Shown one piece after another: positions 11,993 to 24,634 of a stretch of 64,000 bases of DNA. Positions within the stretch are counted from its first letter, which is position 1. Every line of letters starts with the position of its first letter. A model generated the notes under the pieces. The model saw only the letters and a program-made list of their open reading frames with translations, did no database searches and was not told the DNA's origin. The DNA is from Enchytraeus crypticus (Eukaryota > Annelida > Clitellata > Enchytraeida > Enchytraeidae), in assembly GCA_905160935.1 (NCBI GenBank), contig CAJHZI010000815.1, positions 329,751 through 393,750 on the forward strand. Direction: 5' to 3'. Position numbers and translations under genes: made by a program.

Positions 11993-12121
11993 AGGCTGGA
12001 GCCAGTGGCGAAGTCGGTAAGATACTCGACCGCGGATCAGTTGATGCGGGTTCAAATCCTGGGCTCCCACGTCACTGACATCCCTTTCGAGTGAGGAAAC
12101 TGACGTTAGCCTTAGCTTTTT
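11993..12121 (+). mobile_element. tRNA-derived SINE, family A
   Basis: Head GGAGCCAGTGGCGAAGTCGG, B box GGTTCAAATCC, tail GTGAGGAAACTGACGTTAGCC. One of the best preserved copies. Confidence 0.8.
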
Positions 12122-12470
12122 TTATTCGGACACATGGTGGACACATTGAACATTTTTTAAATTAAATCTCAATTCATTTAGGACATCGATAGAAACTGCA
12201 ATGCGCTTTTTGAAATTGTTAAGGCCCAATGTATAATCTTGAATTCTTGATTTTTAGATTTTGATTTTTCACGCAATTTCATTGAAAATGACATATCGGC
12301 GACTAATGATTATTTTTCAGACATGTGTAATAGTATCTCTTAGATATTTAGCTAAGTTAGTTAATAGAAAAGAGAGAATTGTCTTGAATTTATTGTATCA
12401 AGTAGGACGTTTGGATAAAAAATTTCTAAGTTATTATCCTTCAAAGTAGTTTTATTTATTCCGGACCACC

Positions 12471-12583
<113 letters not shown>

Positions 12584-13487
12584 GGAATGTTAAAAAATTT
12601 ACATAAAAGTCCAATAGCTCTTATATATGACCACTAGATTATTTAAAAAATATAAAAAGAAAAATACTCAAATTTAAGTAAACCCATTAAAAACGAAACA
12701 GATCGTTTTTTTAAAAACGAAACTGATTTTTTCAGAAAAAATATATAGTAGATAAGCTGATTAACTGTTACACAATTTGTCATTAGAAATTACATTATAC
12801 AAGCGTAGGCCTATACAGTAGAGAGAGAGAGAGAACTATGTTTATTGAAGTACATATACAAGTATACATACAATCACAAGGTCATCAAAGAGGGCATATA
12901 TACCCTATCTAGTTGACAGCCAGCAAACACGCAAAAAACAGTCAAACATACATGTACATTTAAAATTAGCAAAAGTTACTAGCGAAAAAGCAGTAACGAT
13001 TAACCGGCGTGCAAGTTCGAAAAACTGTTGTACAACAATTGATGGCATAAAAATGAAATCACAATTATTGAAGCAAGCAACCTAAGTAAAGACAGAAATA
13101 GCACGATAATTGTCAACATTAAGATATATTTATCATTACAAAATACTAATTAAATGGCTTTTGCATCTCTTATTGAATAAATTCAAAGATTTACTATTAC
13201 GAATTTCTAAGGGATATACTGTATATCGCACATACGTTATATTTGATAACCAACAGGTACAACATTTGATACCTTACAATGCAACTATCATCGTTGCAAG
13301 TTAGTTTGCAGTAGACCTCTAAATAAATATAATATTAGAGCTTTAATGAGCAATAGTATTGATCCTGTACTAGTTCAACCCGGAACTCATGGGGAACTTC
13401 TTTAAATTAAACATAAGAACTTATTAAAATCAGCGTGGGTTGCTGGATGATTTGATAACAAATTCTTATATAGAGATTAATAATAAT

Positions 13488-13965
13488 AAATAAATAAAGG
13501 TTTAACGTCCTTTTCCTCATCCAAGGATGATGTCAGGGACGTCGACATTAAGGAAAGACTGAGGATGGAATTGGTTGGAGAAGTTCTGTGCCATGGACCT
13601 GCCGTTGGGCGGTGCTTTAGAAGGAGAAAATTAACATTAAGAAGTTGTCATTTAAAAGCTTTAGCATTATTACTTAAAACCATATAATCAGGAACCATAT
13701 AATCAGGCAATGAGTTCCAAGGCTCACATATTCTAGAAGCAAATTTATAGCGTTACTTCTCGATATGTTTATGATTAATTTAAAGGAATCCCCCGTGATT
13801 TCAGGGTTGACAATAAAAAGGTCGAAATTTTCAATAGAGGCAGCTACGTGGCTATTTAGAAATTTGTAGCAAAGAACTAAACCTGTATGAAGCCCCCTGA
13901 GTTAAAGACTTTTAAGTTCAAGAATTTTAATCTGTCAGGAAATATATCCAACAGCACAAATTCTC
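13488..13965 (-). pseudogene. LINE 3' remnant with (AAT)-type tail, family D
   Basis: On the - strand 13650-13760 reads PWNSLPDYMV, the C-terminal segment common in CR1/L2-group RT proteins (x-WNSLP), followed by the 3' motif GACGTCCCTGACATCATCC-like and a tail of A/T repeats near 13490. Other family D pieces lie at 25055-25210 (+), 45985-46410 (-), 48465-48510 (-), 50434-50500 (+) and 60850-60990 (-). Confidence 0.55.
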
Positions 13966-14089
13966 CTAGTCCCATTCTCTTGGTCTTGGATGCGTACCGG
14001 AGATATTCAATTCACCTCTGGGATCTACTATATAAATTGATCATTTAGGATGTCTAAATAGTTCAGTGTGTAACCGCGTTAGGTCGTGA

Positions 14090-14280
14090 AATGTTAAATG
14101 ACGGTGCCCGAGATCCTGGGATCAATTTCAAGTAGAGCTCAAAAAGTAAACTCTCGGATATTCACAGGTCTGATAGCAAATAGATCTATAAAATATTGAC
14201 TAGACTGCCTGTAATGGTTAATAACGTGATATTAAAAGTGATAAATGTCATTTTAGAAGATCATTTTATTCGCAACAATG
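14090..14280 (+). mobile_element. SINE family E copy, degraded
   Basis: Shares CTCGGATATTCACAGGTCTG, GACTAGACTGCCTGTAATGG and a TGATAAATGTC stretch with family E copies at 16030-16260 (-) and 42845-43000 (+). Confidence 0.45.
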
Positions 14281-15194
14281 GTTTTAACTTTTAACTTTTC
14301 ACTGCATTATTGAGCTTGTTAATAGGACGAGAAAGTTATAGTGCTATTTATTTTAATGGCGCAAAATGAGCCGTTATTTAAATCAAATAACTTTAAGATT
14401 CTAGGAAACATTAGTTTATTTTCTAATTAGTGAACAATAGTAACTTTCTCATTTAGGCTGATGATAGTTTTCTACTATATCGACAAGTTTAACAAGGGCT
14501 TTGATAGCGAAAGTAAAACTAATTAGATTAGTACAGGCGTAAATCGACTTATCTGCTTGTTCGTACCTGTTTATCTTACAATTGGACTGAGCAAGATTTG
14601 AACTACAGACTTTCAGATTTGAACATTAAGCCTAGATCATTCAAAGCTGCGTAAATCTGAGTTATAAGAGACGAGGAGAGAAATGAACGGTTGAGGATTG
14701 TATACAGGGGCGAAACCAGACCATAGTAATTGAGGTTGTTCAAGAAATTTGGATAAATAGTGCTAGTACTACCTGCACCGGTATCAAAACCAGTACAGGC
14801 TCTTCAGAGAACAAATAGGTTTCATAAAGAACCTCTTTGTAAAAAAAACTCTTTTTATTCTTGCACACACTAGTCTACTCTGGATTATGACTCAGGTCGA
14901 ATAAGCATCAACGAGCTACACAACACCTGCATCGAGTGAAAACTAGGCACACCACTCTTCCTCCCTAAAGACCAAGTCTCAGGATTTGCATGAATTGCGT
15001 GGGTCACTTTTTCAGAAGTGGGGTTGTTTGAACAATCCCAAACAACCCCGTGGCTTCGCCCTTGACTGTATAGTAACATTTCTCATAGGATGTTAACAAG
15101 TCAACTTAACAGGATAATGTTATCTATTAATCAATCGATCATTATTTTATTTATCCTGCGTTTCCTCATCCGAAAGCTAAACCAAACCCCTCAA

Positions 15195-15470
15195 GTTGAA
15201 TCTCTCTCTCTCTCTCTCTCTCAGTGTGCACTGCCCGCTGGCAGGTACATCGCATATAACGCCTCCACTCATCTCTGTCTTCCGCTTTCCTATCATTTCC
15301 ACATATGCTATGCGTGTGTCTTTAACATCTTACATACCTAACCTCCACCTGCCCCTGCCTCTTTTCCCTTCCATTATCATTATCAATATTCCCTTCTATG
15401 ACCTCTATTAATAGACCTTCCCACTTAGGATGTGTCCCATCCAACTCCTCTTCCTATTTCTTAATACATT
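15195..15470 (-). mobile_element. RTE-like LINE 3' end fragment with (GA)n tail
   Basis: Reverse complement of the LINE 3' UTR at 38368-40910. The CT tract at 15200-15224 is the LINE's GA tail, next to GTGCACTGCCCGCTGGCAGG. Confidence 0.7.
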
Positions 15471-16029
15471 AGGTATTAAGAAGTATTACTCTTTGTATTC
15501 TTAAAAAAAGTTGAATCGAGTTTACATTAAACTGAAATAAGTTTCTAACGACTAGCGATATCCATATTATATCTGGGAGAGGATATCTACGATGATGACC
15601 TATACTTGAGAGATGGTCTTTTGAAAAGTGCCTCCCGACCTCCACATGGCTCGAATATGCTACAGTATTATACATAATATATAATATACATTATATATAA
15701 TATATAATATATGGTCAGAAAACTGGCGATTGTTTAGTTCTAAAACAATATTTACATTCACAAATAAATTAGATGCCAATCGAACACAAAACTGAGGGGA
15801 ATAAGAATTTAACAAATTGCTAGATGGTATCTACAGTCCACCAATTGACTGTCCTAAATCATATGTGTAACTTATGGATGAAAGTTTAATTACACAGAAA
15901 CAACATCACAGACTAATAAGTTGCGAATATTCTAGGCTAGTTTTACAACTGAAACAATGACTTGTTGGCTAAGCATTTAGAGATAATATACAACCTTCAC
16001 AAGCAGTTCAGGTGCAATTTGCGAAAAAG

Positions 16030-16260
16030 TAAAGTAAACACGCATTATAGAGAAATGATCAACTATGTCGATATCTATCACATTTTAACACCACATGTTT
16101 AATCCGTTAGACAAATTAGTCCATTTTCCGTGTAACCAGTCCAGTGAATGTCCGAGATTTTTTTCTCAGATCAGCGCGGCATGGATTCGAACCCACGAGG
16201 ATTCACTTCATCAATTGATCTGTCATTTAAAAGTTCATGACGTTATCCATTGCGCTATTG
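16030..16260 (-). mobile_element. tRNA-derived SINE, family E
   Basis: On the - strand it starts with a tRNA-like head whose B box appears on + as GGATTCGAACCC (about 16180-16192). The body is shared with 42845-43000 (+): CAGTCCAGTGAATGTCCGAG, TTAGTCCATTTTCCGTGTAA. Confidence 0.6.
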
Positions 16261-17069
16261 AGACATTCAATTTAAGTTTTTTTTTCAATTTCAGTGTGAA
16301 ACAGATATAGTATTTTGGAGTTTATTTTACTATTTCCGGTTGCATTTCCTTTATTTCTACATTTATTGATCATTTATTTATGATATTTGCATTGGTGTTA
16401 ATTTTTTTAATATTTTAATATTTTCATTTTCTAGTCATTTATTTATTATTGTATTTATTTGTATATTTTACCATTAAATTGTCTCGTACTCATCGTATTC
16501 CGGATGTTAATTGAGTTTTCTCCTCTAAATGTTGATTTTGATTAGCTCATACTGAATCTAGCGCGAAGTTAGGAAATGTTAAAATCACTTCCGGATCGTC
16601 TATTATGTATGTTAATCAGCAAGTAACTCTTAATTCCAACTCAATGGATAAGCCAACATTTTCTAAACGTTATTTTAGCCTCTCTCGTAGGAACATTTTC
16701 GCTTCTAAAATTCTTCACATTACCTTTTTAATTAAATTCTTGCTTACTCGTCTTTTTAGAAAACCTAAATAAAGTTATTGAGTTGATTTATACTCTTTAA
16801 TTCAGTTATACTCTTTTATACCCATTCATTGACTCTTTTATACTGAATTATTTATAATTTAAAAAAGAAAAAGATGACGTCACGTAAAATGGCGGTTGTT
16901 TATTTTTGAAATATAAATAAATACCGTTACTAATTTATGCTCATTTATTACTATTAACGAACCAGAAGGCTGTTCTATACGTTATCGAGAACTGCATCAT
17001 GACGGACACTACCTGTGTAACTGTTAATGAGCTGTAATGCTTCGTATCTAATAACGTAAATGCCCAAGC

Positions 17070-17905
17070 AAGACAAGCTATAGTTACTCAGCCGATTGGT
17101 TTCTACAACACGGAGGAGATTGCAGAGGCTAAAAATGTGCTCTTTGAGTTTTTAGATAAGTGTAGGAGCAATGACACTATAAAAACCGCTTTGCCTAGGA
17201 ATATAGCTCGGCGTGTTACAGAAAATGAACGATAGCTCGACGCTGAGGATATATTGGACGCATGGATGGCGGCAGATATCAACAAGCTGGATATGCCCAA
17301 GTTCGCTGCCCTTGATCTCGACTCTCTGCGATGATCTTCGAAATGAGGTCTCAAATGGATAGCTTTGTGGTTAAAAAATAAACTCTATGGAGGAGTTTAT
17401 AAAGAAGCCGGCCCCCAGTTCTGATGTTCAGTCTACTCTGGGTGAGAGGTTCGGTATTATAGACTCTAAGATAGACGCCATTCTACATGGGTTGGATAAG
17501 GGTCCTCCGATCTCTCTCTTGCCTTCGTCCAGAACTCAAACTATGGATTCGTATAAGTCGCATGAACCCCCTAACAAGGATCGTATCCGTGCTCCTAATA
17601 GTCGTGATGATGTTGCCGTTCATAAGACAGCTTGGGCAGACATAGTTAATTCGCCCTCCCCGCAGGCCCCTGTGCAACGTTCAATCTCACAAAAGAAGCC
17701 TACTAATCTGGAGAGAACATCTTCACACCCTAGTTCCAACACTGGGGACCAGGATGGCTTTCAGCTCGTCCAGAGGAAGAAGCCTAGGCCTTCACATTTG
17801 ATCGGGGAAAAAACTACAACGAGTGACTCAAAAGTTAAAGCTATTGCCAAAAGAATGACAATTTTTGTTGGGAGTTGGAGAAGGAAACAACTACTGATGT
17901 TATAA
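17070..17905 (+). pseudogene. LINE ORF1-like protein, broken
   Basis: The + frame from about 17070 reads AQARQAIVTQPIGFYNTEEI and then EILFEFLDK-like sequence, followed by an in-frame TAG at 17233-17235 and another stop near 17330. From 17387 a second open stretch starts MEEFIKKPAPSSDVQ and runs 172 residues, rich in Ser, Pro, Lys and Arg. Known: ORF1 proteins of LINEs bind the element RNA, and such low-complexity basic linkers are common. No zinc knuckle is visible. Assignment rests on position directly 5' of the endonuclease. Confidence 0.5.
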
Positions 17906-18124
17906 TGGAGTTGCTAGGAGCCAGTGAAATCCAAGGCTGCGTCTGTAAGAAATTGTCAGGGTTTAGTAAGGATGGTCGTGAATACAAATTCAGTATATTC
18001 ATTGTCACCTGTGATGTTAATACAAAGGTGATATATTAGATGCAAATATATGGCCTGAAATCTCTGTAATTAGGGAGTGGTGGTATAACCAGAAATAAAG
18101 ATAGCCTATATCTTATATTTAACA

Positions 18125-18850
18125 ATGGCAATTAATATTGCGACTTTTAATATGCACGGTTTTAACAATGGTGCAGCTATGCTAAAAGAATTAGCAATAA
18201 AGCATTGTATAATTGCAGTACAAGAACACTGGCTCAGGGAAAACGAATTGCATAAGCTTTTACTCATATGTACTGATTATGAGTTGCGTTCTGTTTCCGC
18301 TATGACTAATAGGCTGGAAGAAGGCATACTGCGAGGTAGGCCTTTCTCTGGTGTGGCTTTATTGTGGCATAAATCAATTGATAAGTTAGTACAATATGTG
18401 GGAGCAGATCCCTCTAATAGATGCTTAGCGGTTAAGATATCGTTAGGTAATCGCATTATTTTATTGATAAATGTTTATTTTCCTTGTAATTCCGAAGCTG
18501 TAACTTATAGAGATGATGTTAATATGATAATAGGTTTTATTGATTATATTGTTGAGAATAATTCCCATACTGATGTTATCATTCTTGGCGACACTAATTT
18601 TGAGTTGGACAGCAAAAATCTAGGCTTTAATATTTTCAATCAATTTCTTACGAGTGTTAAAATGAGCTCTTGTGATGATATTGTTAAGTGTGACACTAAT
18701 GATAAATGTACTTTTGTTAATTCATAATATGGGTATAGTTCATGTATTGATCATTTCTTTGTAACGAATGAATTGAAATCTGACATTAACTCTGTCGAAA
18801 TTATACATTAGATTGCCCTTTAAACCACAGTGATCACCGTCCAGTTAGTA
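18125..18850 (+). pseudogene. LINE apurinic-like endonuclease, broken
   Basis: The first 201 codons are open. Motifs of the exonuclease/endonuclease/phosphatase fold are in order: N9 in TFNMHG, E34 in AVQEHW, VYFPC near residue 118, and the catalytic GDTN in VIILGDTNFELD. A TAA at 18725-18727 interrupts before the final part. The SDHRPV motif (His of the active site) reappears in another frame at about 18829-18846, after a second stop. The enzyme would nick target DNA to prime reverse transcription. It cannot be made intact from this copy. Confidence 0.85.
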
Positions 18851-19589
18851 TGACGTTAAATAGCTGCATTACAATTCCCTTTGGAAGTTTGCAATCCAGT
18901 GAGTCTGGGGTAAATGATAACGCCAATACTAGCAAGTTATTCAAGCGTAGATGGGACAAAGGTGATTTGCGTAAATGTTATAATTATAGTGGCATGTTAC
19001 TCTCTAATTTACACATCTGTACTAGTTTATATAGCTCTACCTGTTCGTGTAACGATCGTTATTCTTGTAAGGGCAACAATGCTAAACTAGCTAAAGATGA
19101 TTTCTATAACAATATTGTTAACGGCTGTTAACAGCAGAGAGCACTTCCATTCCTAAGATACCTTCTTCAGCACTAAAACCATTCTGGAATGACCAACTAA
19201 ATGAACTTAAGGATAAGTCTATTATGTGGCATCGTATTTGGCATGATATGGGTCGACCAAAAACTGGTTTGATCTTCTCCATTAAGAACGATGTAAAGTT
19301 CAAATATAAACTAGCCATTAAAAAGCAGCTGAGAAATATGGAAGTAGGTATGATGAAGCCTCAATTTTGCATATTTCTAATAAAGACAGCATCGAATTTT
19401 GGAATGCTTGGTGTAAGAAAATGCATACCGGTCATACTAATAACAATACGATATGTGTTAATGATTCCAGTTCGGATAAGGTGGTTGCAGATGCCTTCAT
19501 GAATCATTTTCAAACTGTATACTGTGATTCCGGTCTGGCTACCAACGCTAAAACTGAGTGTGAATGCTTGGTGACTAAAAGTTTAACTA

Positions 19590-21133
19590 ATTGCTCGAAT
19601 GTTTATTGCTCCTGATATGTCGTGTTTAACGGTTGAGCTAGTGGATCGCTGTATACGTAAGCTTGCTATAGGTAAGGCTTGTGGTCCTGACAATTTAATG
19701 GCTGAAAATCTAATTATACCACCTAAATCTAATTATGCACACCCTATACTAGTCGTTCAGTTAACTAACTTATTTAAAAGCATTGCTATCCAGGGTTATG
19801 TTCCTCAGGGTTCAGTACAGGTTATATTATCCCTATAATTAAGGACAAACTTGGTGATAAAAACGACGTCAACAACTATAGAGGTATCACATTAATTGCA
19901 CTCATTTCTAAACTGTTTGAGTTAGTCATTCTTGATGTATATGAGGATTATCTTGTTACTAGCAACCTCCAATTTGGTTTCAAGGTAAATTCAGGTTGTA
20001 ATCATGCAATTTTTATGATGACTGAAGTCGTTAAATATTTTCTAGACAATGTTAATAGTGTGTTTATGGCCACACTTGACTTGAAGAAGGCATTCGATAA
20101 AGTTAACCACTTTAAATTATTTACAAATCTTATATTGAAGGGCATTCCTTTATGAATTATAATTGTGCTACAGGACTGGTATTCTAAGTTAAATGTCTGT
20201 GTTCGTTGGAATGGATCCTATTCTCATAATACTTAGGTTAAAAGTGGCGTGAGACAAGGTAACTCTCTATCGCCGGCTTTATTTAATATTTTTATTGATC
20301 CTTGCATTAATGACCTAAAATCTCTTAATGTAGGTTGTACCATTGGTGCACAATTTGTTGGTATGATCTTATACGCTGATGATTTCCTTCTTATTTCACC
20401 AACGGTGCTCGGTTTACAAAAGATGCTAGATAAATGCTCAATTTCGTTTGATAATTTACTATTGGAATTCAATACAGATAAATCTATGTGTGCTGCGATT
20501 GGGTTAGGGTCAGCCTGTGAAATTTCTTCAATGTCTCTAATGAAAAAGCCATTAAACTGGGCAAAACGTTTTAAATACTTAGGTATTACTTTTATAGCAA
20601 GTAAAAATCTAATGGTTGACACCAATTTGATTATTAGAAAATTTTGCTCTAGTTGCAATAATATATTGAGTAAATCAGCTTATATAACTGAGCTGACAAG
20701 ATTGCATCTTTTAGAGTCCTACTGCTTGCCAATTTTAACCTATGCCACTGTTAGTATTTCACTTAGAAACGATCAAATTCATGATTTAAATTTTGCATGG
20801 AACAGTGTTTATAGAAAACTATTTAACTATCATAAATGGGAATCTGCTAAGCCAATTATGATAGGGTTGGGTAAGTTGGATTTTAAGCACATTAGAGTTA
20901 AACTTATGTTTAATTTCTTTAGAAGCAGCCTAAATAGATTCAGTATAAATATAATTTTAAAACACTTTGTAATTAGATATGTTTTGAGGGATCTAGATAA
21001 AATGTGTGATTGTTTTAGATTGCCTATAAATTGTTCGATGGTTCTAGACAATAGAGTGTCTTATGGTAGAAGCGTGTATTTAATTTACGAAGCTTTTAAT
21101 GCTAGTGCTGGAATTAGCAAGAATTCTAGTTAA
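19590..21133 (+). pseudogene. LINE reverse transcriptase, frameshifted
   Basis: Pieces in three frames: 19599-19838 (RKLAIGKACGPDNL), about 19840-20153 (NYRGITLIALISKLFEL, LDLKKAFDKVNH, stop at about 20152) and 20249-21133 (MRQGNSLSPALFNIF, catalytic ILYADDF, then thumb region KRFKYLGITF). The order matches palm motifs 1-6 of non-LTR RTs. The final frame of 294 residues runs to TAA at 21131-21133. The catalytic YADD is kept, but at least two breaks separate the parts. Confidence 0.88.
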
Positions 21134-21263
21134 GTTTCTAGTATTTCATTTTCGATTGTTTTATGATCCTATGTTTTTGTGTGTATGTGTGTGTATATAT
21201 TTATATGTGATGCTTCTTGATCCTGTCTGTTTTTGACGAATAAAGAAATGAATATAATTGTTT

Positions 21264-22960
21264 ATATCTTTTGTACTCATCTACCCGACGCAATACCTGA
21301 TTCGTGTAGTTTTAAAAACCTGTACGAGACTTGTCACAAGACTTAATGTTGGGTTAAATTACGGGCAAAACTAAACTTGAAATTTTACTGGTAGTTAAGC
21401 GTCTGAGACTTTGCTAAGCATGAGTTTCGTGAAGAAAAGCCGTTGATTGATTTATTGAACCGGATGTAGAATGCTCCTGAATTGATCATCAGATGCTTTA
21501 TCAGCTAATCAAATAAACCATTACGAGATGTTTGCGAATTGCTGAAATATGACACATTTGGTGTTTACAATATAAATAATATATTAATCTACGATGTAAA
21601 TGAAATCAGCGCGTTTTGCTTGATTACAGTCACACTACACATAACACAACTCTCATGTTGAACGTAATTTCGCTGCGCCTTTATAAATGAATTTAATAAG
21701 AGTCCTAAATAACAAAGACCGTGTTAAGGATTAGCTTATTAAAAATTAAAATAAACCAAGTTAATATCAAAACACTCATTCACCATGCTATCTATTATTC
21801 GTAGATGTCATTTGTTTTAAACATATGATTTGTATCATATGCTTAAATCATTTGTTAGCAAGTTTAGCCAATCATCTATATTGTCGATCATGTCAATGAT
21901 CGGGAGTTTTCTCTACGATCAGTTCGCCAAGGAATCGAACCTGCAATCGATTGCAATACTCCACCTTTATGCACCGGTACCGGATGGATCATTTAAAATT
22001 TCATGGCACTGTATGCAGCAGGAATAGTGAGAGTTTCCGGTATAGGCTTATTTCCTTCCTTATGTTTGTTGTCGCCTTTTCATAAGCATTAAAATGTTAA
22101 ACTCTTCTCCTCAAGTCTTCCATTGATTAAACTAAGTTTAGTTCTCTTATGTATTCCCTAAAATAATTACTTCAAACGTCTCGATCGTTGAATTTCAAAT
22201 AAGCTTTGAAACGGGTCTATGAAACGGAAATAAAAATGACAGAGCTCATCAAGATAAAGATCTCCTGTCGTAGACTCCTGTTGACCTCTGAGTGTGTGCA
22301 TATGATAACATAACGTATGCCTGTAATTTATTAAGCTAAATTGAATCGAATAGGCTAATAGAGCATACATGTAGATTTTCGCTGCCTGCCTCTAGGTTGC
22401 ACCTGTATCAATATATAACACGTAATTAAGTTTGCCTGTGACTACAAGCCCCTGATATCATTGTTTTATCAACTACTAATATCAACCCACTCCTAATAAG
22501 TAAGACTTTAATCAGCGTCTATTAGTGTTCAGGTGAATGACTAACGCCACAAGACGACATAAATTAGTGTGAATAACTGCTATAGAAGTCTTTGTATAAT
22601 ATTTTTGTATGTTTGCTGTTTCATTGGATTATCTGAATTCCCCTATCTGAGAGAGCGTTAGTTGGCTAAACCATGTTCCAGATTCTCGTGCTCTCAATAT
22701 CTATCGGGCTCAAACTGATCAATCTCTTAAAAATAGAAAACCCCATCACAAATTGTCGCATTCTTGGATGAGGAAGATTTAGTGTGGCTTAGTTGAATAC
22801 GTCATCTTGATATACATGTAGGTCTCTTCTTAGTACACTTGTCTATCAGAAAGAGACGATATAATTAGCTTTATAGTATTTCAAATGATGAACTGCAATG
22901 AGACAAAAATTAATTTAAATTGTTGCATGTTTCAATTGAATCGCCCTCGCTAGCTCTCTC
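21264..22960. other. Intergenic stretch, nothing recognised
   Basis: AT-rich DNA without a conserved open frame, exon chain or clear repeat family member. Short tRNA-like text at 21925-21960 (AAGGAATCGAACCTGCAATC, - strand) may be another decayed SINE head. Confidence 0.5.
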
Positions 22961-23490
22961 TCTCTCTCTCTGTCTCTCTTTGTGCGTTGTCTACTGACAG
23001 GTCCATGGTATATAACGCCTCCACTCTTCTCTGTCTTCCGTTTTTCTCTTTATGTCCACTTAAGAGTGGATCTTTATATCATCTAACATTCCAAATCTCG
23101 GTCTACCTATGTTTCTCTTTCCTTCCATTTTAACTTCTATGATTTTCTTTAGTAAACTATCTCCTCATAGAATGTGTCCTATCCAATTCTTCTTCCTATT
23201 CCGTACAGAATTTATCAACCGTCTATTTGTACCCACTCTCTTCAAGACTTCATCATTTGTAACTTTTTGGGTCCAGCAAATCTTTTCCGTTCTTATCCAT
23301 ATCCACATTTCCAACGCATCTATTTTCCTGATATATTCCTTCCATAATATTTAGGCTTCACATCCATACCAAAGTTTTCACTACCATTATCTTTGTGGTT
23401 TTCTTTAGACAATTTTAGCAGTTCTTTCCTATTACTAAAGGCCTGTCTTGCTTGTGCAATCCTACTACAAAGTTCTGTCTAGCATAGGCC
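22950..23490 (-). pseudogene. RTE-like LINE, 3' end with part of RT
   Basis: The + strand shows the CT tract (22956-22981), GTCTACTGACAGGTCCATGG, and then matches the coding 3' part of the LINE at 38368-40910 up to about 23480. It is strongly diverged. Confidence 0.65.
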
Positions 23491-23781
23491 TATCCCATCG
23501 TCTGTTATATTTTGACTTATTCAATAATTATTCGTCAGAATTGAAAGCCCAGAAACTCTCTGGAATCAAACTCTTTAACTTTTAGAGTCTACTAATAATT
23601 TATTTTAATCGTCTTGAGTAACTGCTATACACAATTGCATTAAATACAGAATTACGCTAAATATTTTACTGAGTAGAACACTACAATTTTGACAAAATCA
23701 AGGCTGTAAAATACTTGATATAAAAGTATTTAAGAACTCGTACACTGCGATAGCAACATAATAATATCTACTAAAGGGACT

Positions 23782-24514
23782 ATGGCAGCAATGCGACTGA
23801 CTACGCTCTTTCTAACCGGTAAGTAGACAAGTATATATTTGTTTGATTGTTTTAATTATTTGGTTTATCACAATATTGACAAGTAATTAATATCCTCACG
23901 ATAACGATTTTACTGTCATCATTGTACCGATTGAATGGCCGAATAGGCTTGCCGGATAAGCAGGAGACCATCGGGTCGAATCCCAGCCAGATAGTCTCTG
24001 TCAGTCCTTGTGATACGAAACTGACGTTCATCTCAGCTCTACAGTTTATTAGCCCATTGGATTTAATTTCAATCACCATTCCTTAGCAGATAAATATGTA
24101 TAATTTCGCATGCAATAATTCAGTACGAAGTAGATTTATACAATATGTTGACCAATACAATAAGCCAGAGTTAAGGCTTATACTAATAAAGGGCACGATT
24201 GCATGCAGACTCCAGTCTTAAGCTTATTTTGAAAATTGAAGAGAGGGAACTCTGATTGTCCAGGATTGACAAGTAGATTTTTCGAACAAATGATTCTGAA
24301 AAGTTTTGAAATGCTTAAAGATCTAGCACGTCTTTGTTCCAAACTGCGAAATTACATTCAAAATAGCAGCATCAGCTGATAGACGTACCTTGCTCCTCGA
24401 TTAAACAGGAACTAGTAAATAGGGGTTCCGAGATATGTATATATATATTATATATACATATATACATGTATAGTATATCCTGTATATATATATATGCATA
24501 TATATGTATATATA

Positions 24515-24579
<65 letters not shown>

Positions 24580-24603
24580 GCCTTTATATATATACATGTA
24601 TAA

Positions 24604-24634
<31 letters not shown>

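Larger units (their letters stand above)
16870..21262 (+). mobile_element. Non-LTR retrotransposon, near full length, inactivated
   Basis: In order: an ORF1-like region (about 17070-17900), an APE-type endonuclease (18125-18850) and an RT (19599-21133), with AATAAA at 21239-21244 near the 3' end. In-frame stops and frameshifts occur in each part. No clear terminal repeats; the ends are estimates. The clade is uncertain (CR1/L2 superclade or relative). Confidence 0.8.

Noticed and set aside
17103-17354. 83-residue - strand ORF
   Set aside because: Shadow of the LINE ORF1-like region, whose + strand reading makes better sense.
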